Source: Catellatospora vulcania
GTDB lineage: Bacteria > Actinomycetota > Actinomycetes > Mycobacteriales > Micromonosporaceae
NCBI RefSeq assembly: GCF_009720385.1
Contig: NZ_ML769309.1
Location: 62,001-126,000, forward strand
Length of the DNA: 64,000 bases
Direction: 5' to 3'
Part shown: in pieces, positions 15,898 through 23,124 of the stretch
Position numbering within the stretch: position 1 is the stretch's first letter
Layout of the letters: the number at the start of each line of letters is the position of its first letter
The notes under the pieces: model-generated
The model's database searches: none
What the model saw: the letters and a program-made list of their open reading frames with translations, nothing else
What the model was told of the DNA's origin: nothing
Made by a program: the position numbers and the translations under genes

Positions 15898-17088
15898 ATG
15901 ACCAGCTCGGCGACGATCCTGCACGCGGATCTCGACTCGTTCTACGCCTCGGTGGAGCAGCGGGACTCCCCGCGGCTGCGGGGCCGTCCGATGCTCGTCG
16001 GCGCCGGGGTGGTGCTGGCTGCCAGCTACGAGGCCAAGGCGTACGGGGTGCGCACCGCGATGAGCGTGCGGGCCGCCCTGGCCCGGTGCCCGACGGCGAT
16101 CGTGGTCCCGCCCCGCATGGCGGCGTACACCGAGGCCAGCCGGGCCGTGTTCGAGGTCTTCGACGACACCACGCCGATCGTCGAACCGCTGTCGATCGAC
16201 GAGGCGTTCCTCGACGTCGCCGGGCTGCACCGGATCGCCGGCACGCCCGTGGCGATCGCCGCCCGGCTGCGTCAGGACGTGCTGGCACGAGTCGGCCTGC
16301 CGATCACCGTCGGGGTGGCCCGCACCAAGTTCCTGGCCAAGGTCGCCAGCCGCGTCGCGAAACCGGACGGGCTGCTCGCCGTCGAGCCCGCCGACGAACT
16401 CGCCTTTCTGCACCGGCTGCCGGTCGAGGTGCTCTGGGGCGTCGGCGAGGTCACCTCGGGAAAGCTGCACCAGCGCGGTATCCGTACCGTCGGGCAGGTG
16501 GCCCGGTTGGGCGAGGCCGCGCTGGTGTCGATGCTCGGCCAGGGCGCGGGCCGCCACCTGCACGCCCTCGCCCACAACCAGGATCCGCGGCCCGTCGTCA
16601 CCGGGCGCCGCCGCGCCTCGATGGGAGCCCAGCGCGCACTGGGCCGCGGCCCGCACACCGTGGAGTTCCTGGAGGCCGCGCTCGCCGGGCTGGTCGAGCG
16701 GGTCACCCGCCGGATGCGCGGCGCGCAGCGGCCCGGCCGCACGGTGGTGCTGCGGCTGCGGTTCGCCGACTACACCCGGGCGACCCGCTCGTCGACCATG
16801 CCCAAGGCGACGTCGCAGACCCAGGCGGTGCTCGACACCGCCCGGGCTCTGCTCGCGACCGCGACGCCGCTGGTGGCCGAGCGCGGCCTGACGCTGATCG
16901 GCGTATCCGTGAGCAACCTGGACCGGACCGGCGACATCCAGCCCGAGCTGCCCTTCGACGACCTGCCCCGCGACGCGCTGGACACCGCCGTCGACGCGGT
17001 GCGCCGCCGTTTCGGCACCATGTCGCTGCAGCGCGGCACGCTGCTGGGCACCGACACGGGCCTGGTCATGCCGATGCTGCCCGACTGA
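15898..17088 (+). CDS. dinB: DNA polymerase IV (Y-family translesion polymerase)
   Basis: The product is 396 residues, the normal length for DinB. The palm holds the catalytic carboxylates Asp11 (HADLDSFYASVEQRD) and Asp101-Glu102 (SIDEAFLDV), with the steric-gate aromatic in DSFYAS. Next come the thumb with helix-hairpin-helix (LPVEVLWGVGEVTSGKLHQRGI, IRTVGQVARLG), the little finger (about 240-345), and a C-terminal QPELPF that resembles the beta-clamp-binding motif. It copies past damaged bases with low fidelity. It starts 10 bases after a palindrome that may be an SOS-type operator. No imuA or dnaE2 partner is nearby, so it is a stand-alone copy. Confidence 0.93.
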   Translation: MTSSATILHADLDSFYASVEQRDSPRLRGRPMLVGAGVVLAASYEAKAYGVRTAMSVRAALARCPTAIVVPPRMAAYTEASRAVFEVFDDTTPIVEPLSIDEAFLDVAGLHRIAGTPVAIAARLRQDVLARVGLPITVGVARTKFLAKVASRVAKPDGLLAVEPADELAFLHRLPVEVLWGVGEVTSGKLHQRGIRTVGQVARLGEAALVSMLGQGAGRHLHALAHNQDPRPVVTGRRRASMGAQRALGRGPHTVEFLEAALAGLVERVTRRMRGAQRPGRTVVLRLRFADYTRATRSSTMPKATSQTQAVLDTARALLATATPLVAERGLTLIGVSVSNLDRTGDIQPELPFDDLPRDALDTAVDAVRRRFGTMSLQRGTLLGTDTGLVMPMLPD

Positions 17089-17094
17089 GCGCTC

Positions 17095-17712
17095 CTAGAG
17101 GACGACGGTGTCGCCCAGCGGGATGCGGGTGTAGCCGATCCCCTCCTCGCCGCCCAGCCAGGCGTCGAACTGCCGCAGCCCGAGGTCGTTGAGCACCCCG
17201 TCGTGGATCGGGAACGCGCGGCGCGGCCGCACCGCCCGGGCGAACCGGATTGCGTCGCCGATCTTCAGCCACGGGCCGGCCGCCGGGATAAGCAGCGTCT
17301 CGACCGGCTCGGCGGGCACGAACAGCGAGTCGCCGGGGTGGTAGACGCCGTCGACGACGAAGCCGACGTTGGCACAGCCGGGCAGGCCGTCGATGATCTC
17401 GGCGTGCTCGCCGCCGACCGCACGCACCGTGAACCCGGCCGCGGTGAAGACCTCACCGGGGGAGACGGCCTGCACCCCGCCGCCCAGCTCCTCCGCGAGC
17501 TTGCGATGGGTGTGGACGGTCAGCTCCGGGTTGCGCTCGCGGGCCGCCCGGAGCAGGTCGAGATCGACGTGGTCGGCGTGCTCGTGCGTGACGAGCACAG
17601 CGGACACGCCGTCGAACGACACCGGCTCCGAGTAGACACCCGGGTCGATGAGCAGGGCCCGGTCGCCGTCCTCGAGGCGTACGCAGGCGTGGCCGTACTT
17701 GGTCAGCCGCAT
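17095..17712 (-). CDS. MBL-fold metal-dependent hydrolase (UlaG/UPF0173-like)
   Basis: The product is 205 residues from the ATG at 17712. The N-terminus MRLTKYGHACVRLEDGDRAL and LIDPG are typical of UlaG-like proteins. The metallo-beta-lactamase motif THEHADHVD gives the His-x-His-x-Asp-His metal site. Further ligands are supplied by GGEHAEI, YHPGDS and a final His in FPIHDGVL. The substrate is unknown. It follows the VOC gene by two bases, so the pair is an operon. Confidence 0.88.
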   Translation of the reverse strand: MRLTKYGHACVRLEDGDRALLIDPGVYSEPVSFDGVSAVLVTHEHADHVDLDLLRAARERNPELTVHTHRKLAEELGGGVQAVSPGEVFTAAGFTVRAVGGEHAEIIDGLPGCANVGFVVDGVYHPGDSLFVPAEPVETLLIPAAGPWLKIGDAIRFARAVRPRRAFPIHDGVLNDLGLRQFDAWLGGEEGIGYTRIPLGDTVVL

Positions 17713-17714
17713 CT

Positions 17715-18080
17715 TCAGAACCCCCGCTCCGCCTGCGAGCGCAGCACGCAGAACTCGTTGCCCTCCGGGTCGGCGAGCACCGCCCAGCCGGTGCCGTCGG
17801 CGTTGCGGTGGTCGGCGGCCATGGTCGCGCCGAGGCCCACCACCCGCTCGACTTCCACATCGCGGGGCGTGTCCGACTGCAGGCACAGGTGCAGGCGGTT
17901 CTTGACCGCCTTGGGTTCGGGGACCCGCTGGAAGAACACGGTCTGTGCCGACGGCAGGTCGAACGCTGCCTCGTGGCCGTCGTCGAACACGACCTCGCTG
18001 TCGAAGACCTGTGCCCACCAGCGTGCGAGGGCGCCGGGATCGGCGGCGTCGAACGTGACGTTGCGGATTGTCGTCGTCAT
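17715..18080 (-). CDS. VOC (glyoxalase/bleomycin-resistance fold) protein
   Basis: The product is 121 residues from the ATG at 18080. It has the paired beta-alpha-beta-beta-beta modules of the VOC fold: NVTFDAADPGALARWWAQVF at the start, RLHLCLQSD in the middle and WAVLADPEGNEFCVL at the end, whose Glu and His/Asp may bind a metal. No ribosome site is seen; TTGACG (18111-18116) and CAGAGT (18087-18092) lie 18 bases apart, with six bases between the -10 and the ATG, so the transcript is probably leaderless. It is co-transcribed with the MBL hydrolase. Confidence 0.85.
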   Translation of the reverse strand: MTTTIRNVTFDAADPGALARWWAQVFDSEVVFDDGHEAAFDLPSAQTVFFQRVPEPKAVKNRLHLCLQSDTPRDVEVERVVGLGATMAADHRNADGTGWAVLADPEGNEFCVLRSQAERGF

Positions 18081-18155
18081 GCGGCCACTCTGTTGCCTCG
18101 ACGGCGGCACCGTCAAACGAGATGCGACGGGGCGGTCGGGCCACGCGGCCATCGT

Positions 18156-18554
18156 ATGACCCGGCAAATGCTCCGAAATGGTAACAAGCCGTCTGGTAAG
18201 ACCACACGGTGGTCGGAGATTCGCAACCGATCATCGGAGGATGCCACGGCCTCGCCCGGTGCCCTTCCCTCGCTGCCGGCGATGCCGACGGCCGCCCCTG
18301 GCGCGATGCCGTCGCTGCCCGCCATGCCCGACGCCGCCGAACTGCAGGGCCTCAGCGGCGAGCAGTTCGACAACCGGATCGTCGAGCTCTTCTCGGCCAA
18401 TCACGAGGGCCTGCTCGGCTCCGTCACCGCCGAACTGGCCAACGGCGTCGACCCCACCGTCAAGGGCATCGCCGACCAGCTCAAAGTCACCGCCGACACT
18501 GAACAACAACAGCTCGAGACCCTGACCGGCCCCACGCCGACACCCACCCGCTGA
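18156..18554 (+). CDS. DUF305-like protein, probably degenerate
   Basis: The frame is 132 residues from the ATG at 18156; the true start is uncertain. It has no signal peptide or lipobox, although DUF305 proteins are normally exported. Residues about 34-60 hold a repeated motif (GALPSLPAMP, then GAMPSLPAMP). Residues about 62-122 match the second half of a DUF305 four-helix bundle (LSGEQFDNRIVELFSANHEG, AELANGVDPTVKGIADQLKV, EQQQLETL). The paired His-His of the family is reduced to Asn-His. It may be a decayed copy or a small variant. Confidence 0.5.
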   Translation: MTRQMLRNGNKPSGKTTRWSEIRNRSSEDATASPGALPSLPAMPTAAPGAMPSLPAMPDAAELQGLSGEQFDNRIVELFSANHEGLLGSVTAELANGVDPTVKGIADQLKVTADTEQQQLETLTGPTPTPTR

Positions 18555-18707
18555 CCGACACGTGAAGCCGGCGCCCTTCCAGCACCGCAGCGGCAGAGCA
18601 AAGCCTTGCGGCGGTTGAGCATTTCCACGGTCGCGCCGGCTTGGCGCATTCGTCGGCTGGACATCCCCGGTCGGCAGGCTGTTGACCCGGGCCCTCATGC
18701 TGGCCGC

Positions 18708-19253
18708 ATGACAGAATGGACCGCAAGGAGCGCGGCCGCTGCGAGGGTCCTCCTGCGTGTCGCTGCGGCGTTCGCGGCTGGCGCCGTCGTGATCAGCTTG
18801 TACGTGGTGGCAACGGTCGACCTGGCCCTCGACCGGTACGTGGATCGACACCACAACATCAACGTCGAAGGCTGGCGTTTCGGCCCGTGGCTCGACGTGG
18901 TGGTCAACCTCGCCATCGTGACGGCGGGAGCGCTCGCCGTCGCGGTTCCGGCGCTGCTCCTGGCCCAGCGTGGCGGGCGTCCCGGTATCAGCACGGTCGC
19001 GGCTCTCGGGATCGGTGTGACGCTCATCGGACTGCCCTTGATGCCCTGGCTGATGTTCGACCCCGTGCTGGCGTACGAGGCACACGTGCACGCGGCGCAG
19101 GCCGGTGCGTACGGCTGGTGGTACTACCCGGCCCTGGCCGGTGCCGCGGTCCTTGCCGCCGCCTGCGTGCTCGGCGCCGTCGTGCTGGGGCGACGATCAC
19201 CAGACCGGAGACGCCGCAGCGCCTCCGCGCCCGGCCCGGAGGCGTCGTCCTAG
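18708..19253 (+). CDS. Four-helix integral membrane protein, unknown function
   Basis: The product is 181 residues from the ATG at 18708; the longer frame to 18606 is non-coding in character. Membrane segments are LLRVAAAFAAGAVVISLYVVA, VVVNLAIVTAGALAVAVPALLLA, ISTVAALGIGVTLIGLPLMPWLMF and YYPALAGAAVLAAACVLGAVVL. The loop DRYVDRHHNINVEGWRFG lies outside, and the end is a basic, Arg/Ser-rich cytoplasmic tail. No domain is recognised and no partner gene is obvious. Confidence 0.6.
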   Translation: MTEWTARSAAAARVLLRVAAAFAAGAVVISLYVVATVDLALDRYVDRHHNINVEGWRFGPWLDVVVNLAIVTAGALAVAVPALLLAQRGGRPGISTVAALGIGVTLIGLPLMPWLMFDPVLAYEAHVHAAQAGAYGWWYYPALAGAAVLAAACVLGAVVLGRRSPDRRRRSASAPGPEASS

Positions 19254-19345
19254 AGACTGATCAACATAAGGCGCTGATGCTACGTGAAGCAGAACTCGTC
19301 GCCCTCTCGGTCAGCTCGGCGTGCCGAGCTGACCGAGAGGGGCCG

Positions 19346-20314
19346 TCACAGCGGGCGGGGCGCGGCCGCGTACACACGGGCCAGTTCCTTGACCGTGGCG
19401 GTGATGCGTTCGCGCAGCGACGCCGGTTCCAGCACCTCGACCTGCGTGCCCAGGCGCAGGAACTGCATCTCCGCGTGGCTGTCTGTCTCGATCGGCACCC
19501 GTGCCAGGATCCAGCCGTCCGGTTGCGGCTCACCGGCCGCGGCGGCGTCGGCGACGGCCCGGCCCATCACGTGCGGCAGCAGTTCCAGGGCGGCGGGGGA
19601 CAGGCGCACCAGCGCCTCGCCGCGGACCAGCCGGGCCCGGAAGTCGGTGATGTGCCCGTGCCAGTGCGCCGCCAGGTCGAACCCCTCCGGCCAGGTGAAA
19701 TCCTCCGGCAGCACGGTCAGCTCACGGATCTGGCTGACCCGGAACGTGCGCACACCCCGGGCCGCGCGGGCCACCAGATACCACTTGCCCGCCTTCAGGA
19801 CCAGCCCGTACGGCTCCAGCCGGTGTTCGGCGGGGCCGGTCCAGTTCTCATAGCGGACGGCCAGGGCGTGCTGGTGCCATACCGCGTCGGCGAGGGTGGC
19901 GAGGTGCTCGGAGCTGTCGCCGTCCTCGTACCAGCCGGGGGTGTCGAGGTGGAAACGCTGCCGCATGCGGGCGGACCGCTCGCGCAGCGCGTCCGGCAGC
20001 GCGGCGGCGAGCTTGAGCTGCGCGGCGGCCACCGCCTCGGCCAGGCCGAGGTCTGCCGCGACGCCCGGCAGCTCCGCGAAGACCAGGCCGCGGGCCTCGG
20101 CGGCGGTGAGTCCGGTCAGCTGGGTGCGGTAGCCGTCGACCAGCCCGTAGCCGGCGGCGTCGCCGTAGACGGGGATGCCCGCGGTGCCCAGCGCCTGCAT
20201 GTCCCGGTAGATGGTGCGGGCCGACACCTCCAGCTCGCCGGCCAGCTGGTGCGCGGTCTGGCGGCCGCGGCTCTGCAGCAGCAGGACGATGGAGAGCAGT
20301 CGGTCGGCGCGCAT
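19346..20314 (-). CDS. WYL-domain transcriptional regulator (HTH_11/DeoR-like)
   Basis: The product is 322 residues from the ATG at 20314. A winged helix-turn-helix lies at 1-60 (RLLSIVLLLQSRGRQTAHQLAGEL, SARTIYRDMQALGTAGIPVY). The WYL ligand-sensing domain lies at about 130-230 (HALAVRYENW, LEPYGLVLKAGKWYLVARA, RTFRVSQIREL), followed by a WCX-type C-terminal domain. It is divergent from the 20379 gene, and CTGACA-N5-TGTCAG lies between the two starts, so it probably controls that gene and itself. Confidence 0.92.
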   Translation of the reverse strand: MRADRLLSIVLLLQSRGRQTAHQLAGELEVSARTIYRDMQALGTAGIPVYGDAAGYGLVDGYRTQLTGLTAAEARGLVFAELPGVAADLGLAEAVAAAQLKLAAALPDALRERSARMRQRFHLDTPGWYEDGDSSEHLATLADAVWHQHALAVRYENWTGPAEHRLEPYGLVLKAGKWYLVARAARGVRTFRVSQIRELTVLPEDFTWPEGFDLAAHWHGHITDFRARLVRGEALVRLSPAALELLPHVMGRAVADAAAAGEPQPDGWILARVPIETDSHAEMQFLRLGTQVEVLEPASLRERITATVKELARVYAAAPRPL

Positions 20315-20337
20315 GTCCGGAAGTCTGCCGCCGGGCA

Positions 20338-20354
20338 CTGACAGAACATGTCAG
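20338..20354. promoter_or_regulatory. Palindromic operator between WYL regulator and its target
   Basis: CTGACA (20338-20343) and TGTCAG (20349-20354) form a perfect 6-bp inverted repeat with a 5-base spacer, 24 bases from each start codon. TAGCGT (20366-20371) lies seven bases before the right-hand ATG and may be the -10 of a leaderless promoter, so the operator covers its -35 region. Confidence 0.6.
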
Positions 20355-20378
20355 GGGTACGGCCCTAGCGTCCTCGGC

Positions 20379-20840
20379 ATGACGAACACTGATTTCGACT
20401 TCCTCGCCGGCACGTGGGACAGCGTGCAGCGCCGCCTGGTCAAGGTCCTGGTGGGTTCCGACGAGTGGTACGAGTTCGACGCGACCCTGGACTGCCAGGT
20501 GCTGCTTGACGGGACCGGCGTCCTGGACGTGCTCCGCGCCCCGGAGCGCGGGTACGAGGGCATCGCTCTGCGCCTGTTCCACCCCGAGGAGCAGACGTGG
20601 CGGATCTGGTGGGCTTCGAAGAACACCGGTGGCCTGCTCGACGAGCCGGTCGTGGGTCGCTTCGACGGCGCCGTCGGCACTTTCGAGTGCGACGACACCT
20701 GGGAGGGCACGCCGATCCGGGTCCGCTACCAGTGGTCGCAGACCGACACCGACCACCCGCACTGGGAGCAGTCCTTCTCCACCGACGACGGCGCGACCTG
20801 GGAAGTCAACTGGACTGCCGACTTCACCCGTCGCGCCTGA
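20379..20840 (+). CDS. Small conserved beta-barrel protein (DUF1579-like)
   Basis: The product is 153 residues. It begins DFDFLAGTWDSVQRRLVKVL, a beginning shared by DUF1579-type calycin-like proteins, and is all-beta with many aromatics (RLFHPEEQTWRIWWAS, GRFDGAVGTFECDDTWEG, VRYQWSQTDTDHPHWEQSFS). The biochemical role is unknown; such proteins are thought to bind small hydrophobic ligands. It probably belongs to the regulon of the divergent WYL regulator and appears to be expressed from a leaderless message. Confidence 0.7.
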   Translation: MTNTDFDFLAGTWDSVQRRLVKVLVGSDEWYEFDATLDCQVLLDGTGVLDVLRAPERGYEGIALRLFHPEEQTWRIWWASKNTGGLLDEPVVGRFDGAVGTFECDDTWEGTPIRVRYQWSQTDTDHPHWEQSFSTDDGATWEVNWTADFTRRA

Positions 20841-20860
20841 GCCGTCCCGGCGTGGCAGCA

Positions 20861-20923
20861 TGATCGCTGTTTCGTGTCAAAAGCTGTGGTCTGACCTCAC
20901 TTTCTGACACGAAACAGCGATCA
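20861..20923. repeat. Small palindromic element, TGATCGC family, copy 2
   Basis: An 18-bp perfect stem (20861-20878 with 20906-20923) surrounds a 27-base loop. It matches the element at 3803-3865 in stem length, loop length and 21 of 27 loop bases. The stem bases that differ from copy 1 are changed on both arms, so pairing is kept. It lies between convergent genes. Confidence 0.8.
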
Positions 20924-20928
20924 TCACC

Positions 20929-21792
20929 TCAGGTGAGGAGGGCGGCGGTCACCTGGCGGAGGTAGGCGAGGCCGGAGGTGGCCAGGTCGTCCTGGGTGGG
21001 GGCGAGGGGGCGCCAGATGGCGGCGGCGATCGCGATGGCCTCATTGTCGCCGGTGAAGGATTCGATGCAGATGGGGCCGCGGTAGCCGGTGGCGGCCAGC
21101 GCGCCGAGCCAGCGCGGCCAGTCGAGGTGGTCGCGGCCGGGTGCGCCGCGGTCGCTGCCGGAGACCTGCACGTGCACGATACGCGGCCCGGCCAGGGTGA
21201 CCGCGGCGTACGGATCGGACTCCTCGATGTTCATGTGGTAGCTGTCGAGCATGATCCCGACGTTGCCGGGCAGCCCGTCGATCGCCTCCAGGGTCTGCGC
21301 CATGGTGTTGACGACCGAGGTCTCGTAGCGGTTCAGCGCCTCGATCCCGATCGCGACCCCGCGCTCGCCGGCGTACTCCGCGATCGGCTCCAATGCCGAC
21401 CTCAGCTGCCGGTAGCAGTCCCGCCGTTCGTCGGCGGACATGCGCCAGAGCCGCCCGACGGCCGCGTAGACGGGCCCGCACACGCTGGGCGCGCCGAGCA
21501 CGGCGGCCGCGTCGACCAGCCCGCGCAGGTAGTCCTGCGAGCCGCGTACGGTCTCGGCATCGGTGCAGACGAGGTCGCGGCCGGGCGGGGTGACGGCGAG
21601 CACCGAAGCGGCGCTCAGGCCGTGTTCGGCGAGCAGGTCGCGGACCTCGGCGGGGGACCAGTCGCCGGGATTCTCGACGGGGATCTCGATCGCGTCGAAG
21701 CCCCAGGCCGCGATGCGGGGGACGAGCTCACGCAGGGCGTGGTCGTCGACGGGTGAGGTCCAGATCCACGGGTTGGCTCCGACGGCGAACAC
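20929..21792 (-). CDS. Sugar phosphate isomerase/epimerase, ketose 3-epimerase-like
   Basis: The product is 287 residues from a GTG at 21792 with GAGGTG four bases upstream. It is an AP-endonuclease-2-type TIM barrel. The order of motifs follows D-tagatose/D-allulose 3-epimerases: GIEALNRYETSVVNT (first metal Glu), MLDSYHMNIEES (metal Asp and His), HVQVSGSDRGAPG (metal His and phosphate/sugar-binding Arg) and GPICIESF (last metal Glu). It would interconvert ketoses at C3 with Mn2+. As the last gene of the ribose-type ABC operon it presumably acts on the imported sugar. The substrate is not settled; inosose or hydroxypyruvate isomerases share this fold. Confidence 0.82.
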   Translation of the reverse strand: MFAVGANPWIWTSPVDDHALRELVPRIAAWGFDAIEIPVENPGDWSPAEVRDLLAEHGLSAASVLAVTPPGRDLVCTDAETVRGSQDYLRGLVDAAAVLGAPSVCGPVYAAVGRLWRMSADERRDCYRQLRSALEPIAEYAGERGVAIGIEALNRYETSVVNTMAQTLEAIDGLPGNVGIMLDSYHMNIEESDPYAAVTLAGPRIVHVQVSGSDRGAPGRDHLDWPRWLGALAATGYRGPICIESFTGDNEAIAIAAAIWRPLAPTQDDLATSGLAYLRQVTAALLT

Positions 21793-21818
21793 GGCGCACC
21801 TCTTTCACTGGTGAGAAA

Positions 21819-21848
21819 GGCGGCCGCCCCGGGAGGAGGGCGGCCGCC
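21819..21848. terminator. Hairpin between binding protein and epimerase genes
   Basis: GGCGGCCGCCC (21819-21829) pairs perfectly with 21838-21848 around an 8-base loop, directly behind the binding-protein stop. In import operons such hairpins often protect or terminate the message so that the binding protein is made in excess over the gene that follows. Confidence 0.7.
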
Positions 21849-21864
21849 GTGGTGAGGCAGGGGA

Positions 21865-23049
21865 TTACTTGCCGCCCCAGTCCTTGGGGTAGCCGGGCAG
21901 GGTGGCGCAGCCGCACATGGCGTAGTGCAGCGGCGGCATGTCCGCCTGCACGTACTGGCTCAGGTTGTCGGAGGTGATGGTCGGCTGGGGCAGCTTCCAG
22001 GGGCTGGCCACGGCCTCGCCGTTGAGGATCTTCAGCGCGGCGATGACCGGGGTGCGCCACTGGTAGGTGGGGTAGGTCGGGGCGATCGCGGTGAGCTTCT
22101 TGTCCTGCCACATCTTGAGGAAGTCCTGCTGGTCCTCGCCGACGATGGCCGGGAACGGCTTGCCCGCGTCCTCGAACGCCTCGGCGGCCGCGACCGCGGT
22201 GGCGCCGGCGTCCATCCAGATGCCGTCGATGTCGCCGAAGCGCTGCAGGTAGTTGGTGACGATGGTCTTGGTCTTGGCCGCGTCGCCGTCGGTGAACTCG
22301 ACGCCGACGACGTCCAGGTCGGACTTGTCGAAGACGACCTTCGCCGCGCCCCAGCGGGCTTCGAGCACGTCGACGCCCGGCAGGATGCGCAGCGCGAGGA
22401 TCTTGCCCTTCGGCTTGACCTTCTCGACGAGGAACTCCGCGCCGGTCGCGCCGAACGCGTACCCGCCGATGGGGTTGATGAAGGTGACCGGGCACTTGGT
22501 GTTGACGCCGCGGTCGAACACGATGACCGGCACCTTCGCGCAGGCCTGCTCGACGGCCGGGGTCAGCGTCGCGGTGGTGTTCGGGGAGACGATGAGCGCG
22601 TCGCAGCCCTTGCCGAGCAGGTCGGTGATGTCGGAGATCTGCTTGTCGTCCTTGCTCTCCGCGTCGGCCACGGTGAACGTCTTGATCTCCGGGTGCAGCT
22701 TCACCTCGGCCTGCATGTTCTTGAAGCCGACCTGCCGCCACGGGTTGCCGACACCCGCGTTGGAGAAGCACAGGTGGTACGGGCCGGCCTTCTTGTACTT
22801 GGCGGTGTCCACCGTCTTAGGGTCGAGCGCCTGCTCCCACGGCTTGTCCGCGGGACCGGTGGCGGTCTTGGTACGCAGCGCCAGCTCGTTGTCGTGGTCG
22901 GCCTGGACGAAGAACTTCGACGTCTCGCCGGTGCCGGCCCCGCTGGGTCCGGCGCTGGGCGACGCGCCGGGCACGTCGCTGGTGCAGCCGACCACGCCCA
23001 CCGCCACGGCGGTGCACACGGCCAGCAGGAAGGGTGTGCTTCTCCTCAT
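21865..23049 (-). CDS. Sugar ABC transporter substrate-binding lipoprotein (ribose type)
   Basis: The product is 394 residues. The signal ends in a lipobox (VGVVGC, Cys22), so the protein is anchored outside the membrane. A Ser/Gly/Pro-rich tether follows. The Peripla_BP_4 fold runs from about 90 (YHLCFSNAGVGNPWRQVGFKNM) to the end. Typical points are LLGKGCDALIVSPNT, VPVIVFDRGV, GGYAFGATGAEFLVEK, IDGIWMDAGATAVAAAEAFE and AIVGEDQQDF. Four Cys pairs are unusual for the family and may form disulphides. It is coded downstream of the permeases. The epimerase that follows suggests a pentose or ketose ligand. Confidence 0.92.
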   Translation of the reverse strand: MRRSTPFLLAVCTAVAVGVVGCTSDVPGASPSAGPSGAGTGETSKFFVQADHDNELALRTKTATGPADKPWEQALDPKTVDTAKYKKAGPYHLCFSNAGVGNPWRQVGFKNMQAEVKLHPEIKTFTVADAESKDDKQISDITDLLGKGCDALIVSPNTTATLTPAVEQACAKVPVIVFDRGVNTKCPVTFINPIGGYAFGATGAEFLVEKVKPKGKILALRILPGVDVLEARWGAAKVVFDKSDLDVVGVEFTDGDAAKTKTIVTNYLQRFGDIDGIWMDAGATAVAAAEAFEDAGKPFPAIVGEDQQDFLKMWQDKKLTAIAPTYPTYQWRTPVIAALKILNGEAVASPWKLPQPTITSDNLSQYVQADMPPLHYAMCGCATLPGYPKDWGGK

Positions 23050-23075
23050 GCGCGTTCCTCTCGGTTGCAGATCAG

Positions 23076-23124
23076 GGCGGTGCAGTCAGGCGGTGCAGTG
23101 GGCGGTGCAGTGGGGCGGTTCAGG
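23076..23124. repeat. Tandem 12-13-bp repeat in the ABC operon
   Basis: GGCGGTGCAGT occurs at 23076-23086, 23089-23099 and 23101-23111, with a degenerate fourth copy (GGCGGTTCAGG) at 23114-23124 that contains the stop codon of the permease. It fills most of the gap before the binding-protein gene and may affect messenger stability; it could also be a recent slippage expansion. Confidence 0.7.

Noticed and set aside
15894-17192. 432-codon forward frame beginning at GTG 15894
   Set aside because: It is the +2 shadow of dinB with Arg/Gly/Pro-rich content; the ATG at 15898 opens the true polymerase frame.
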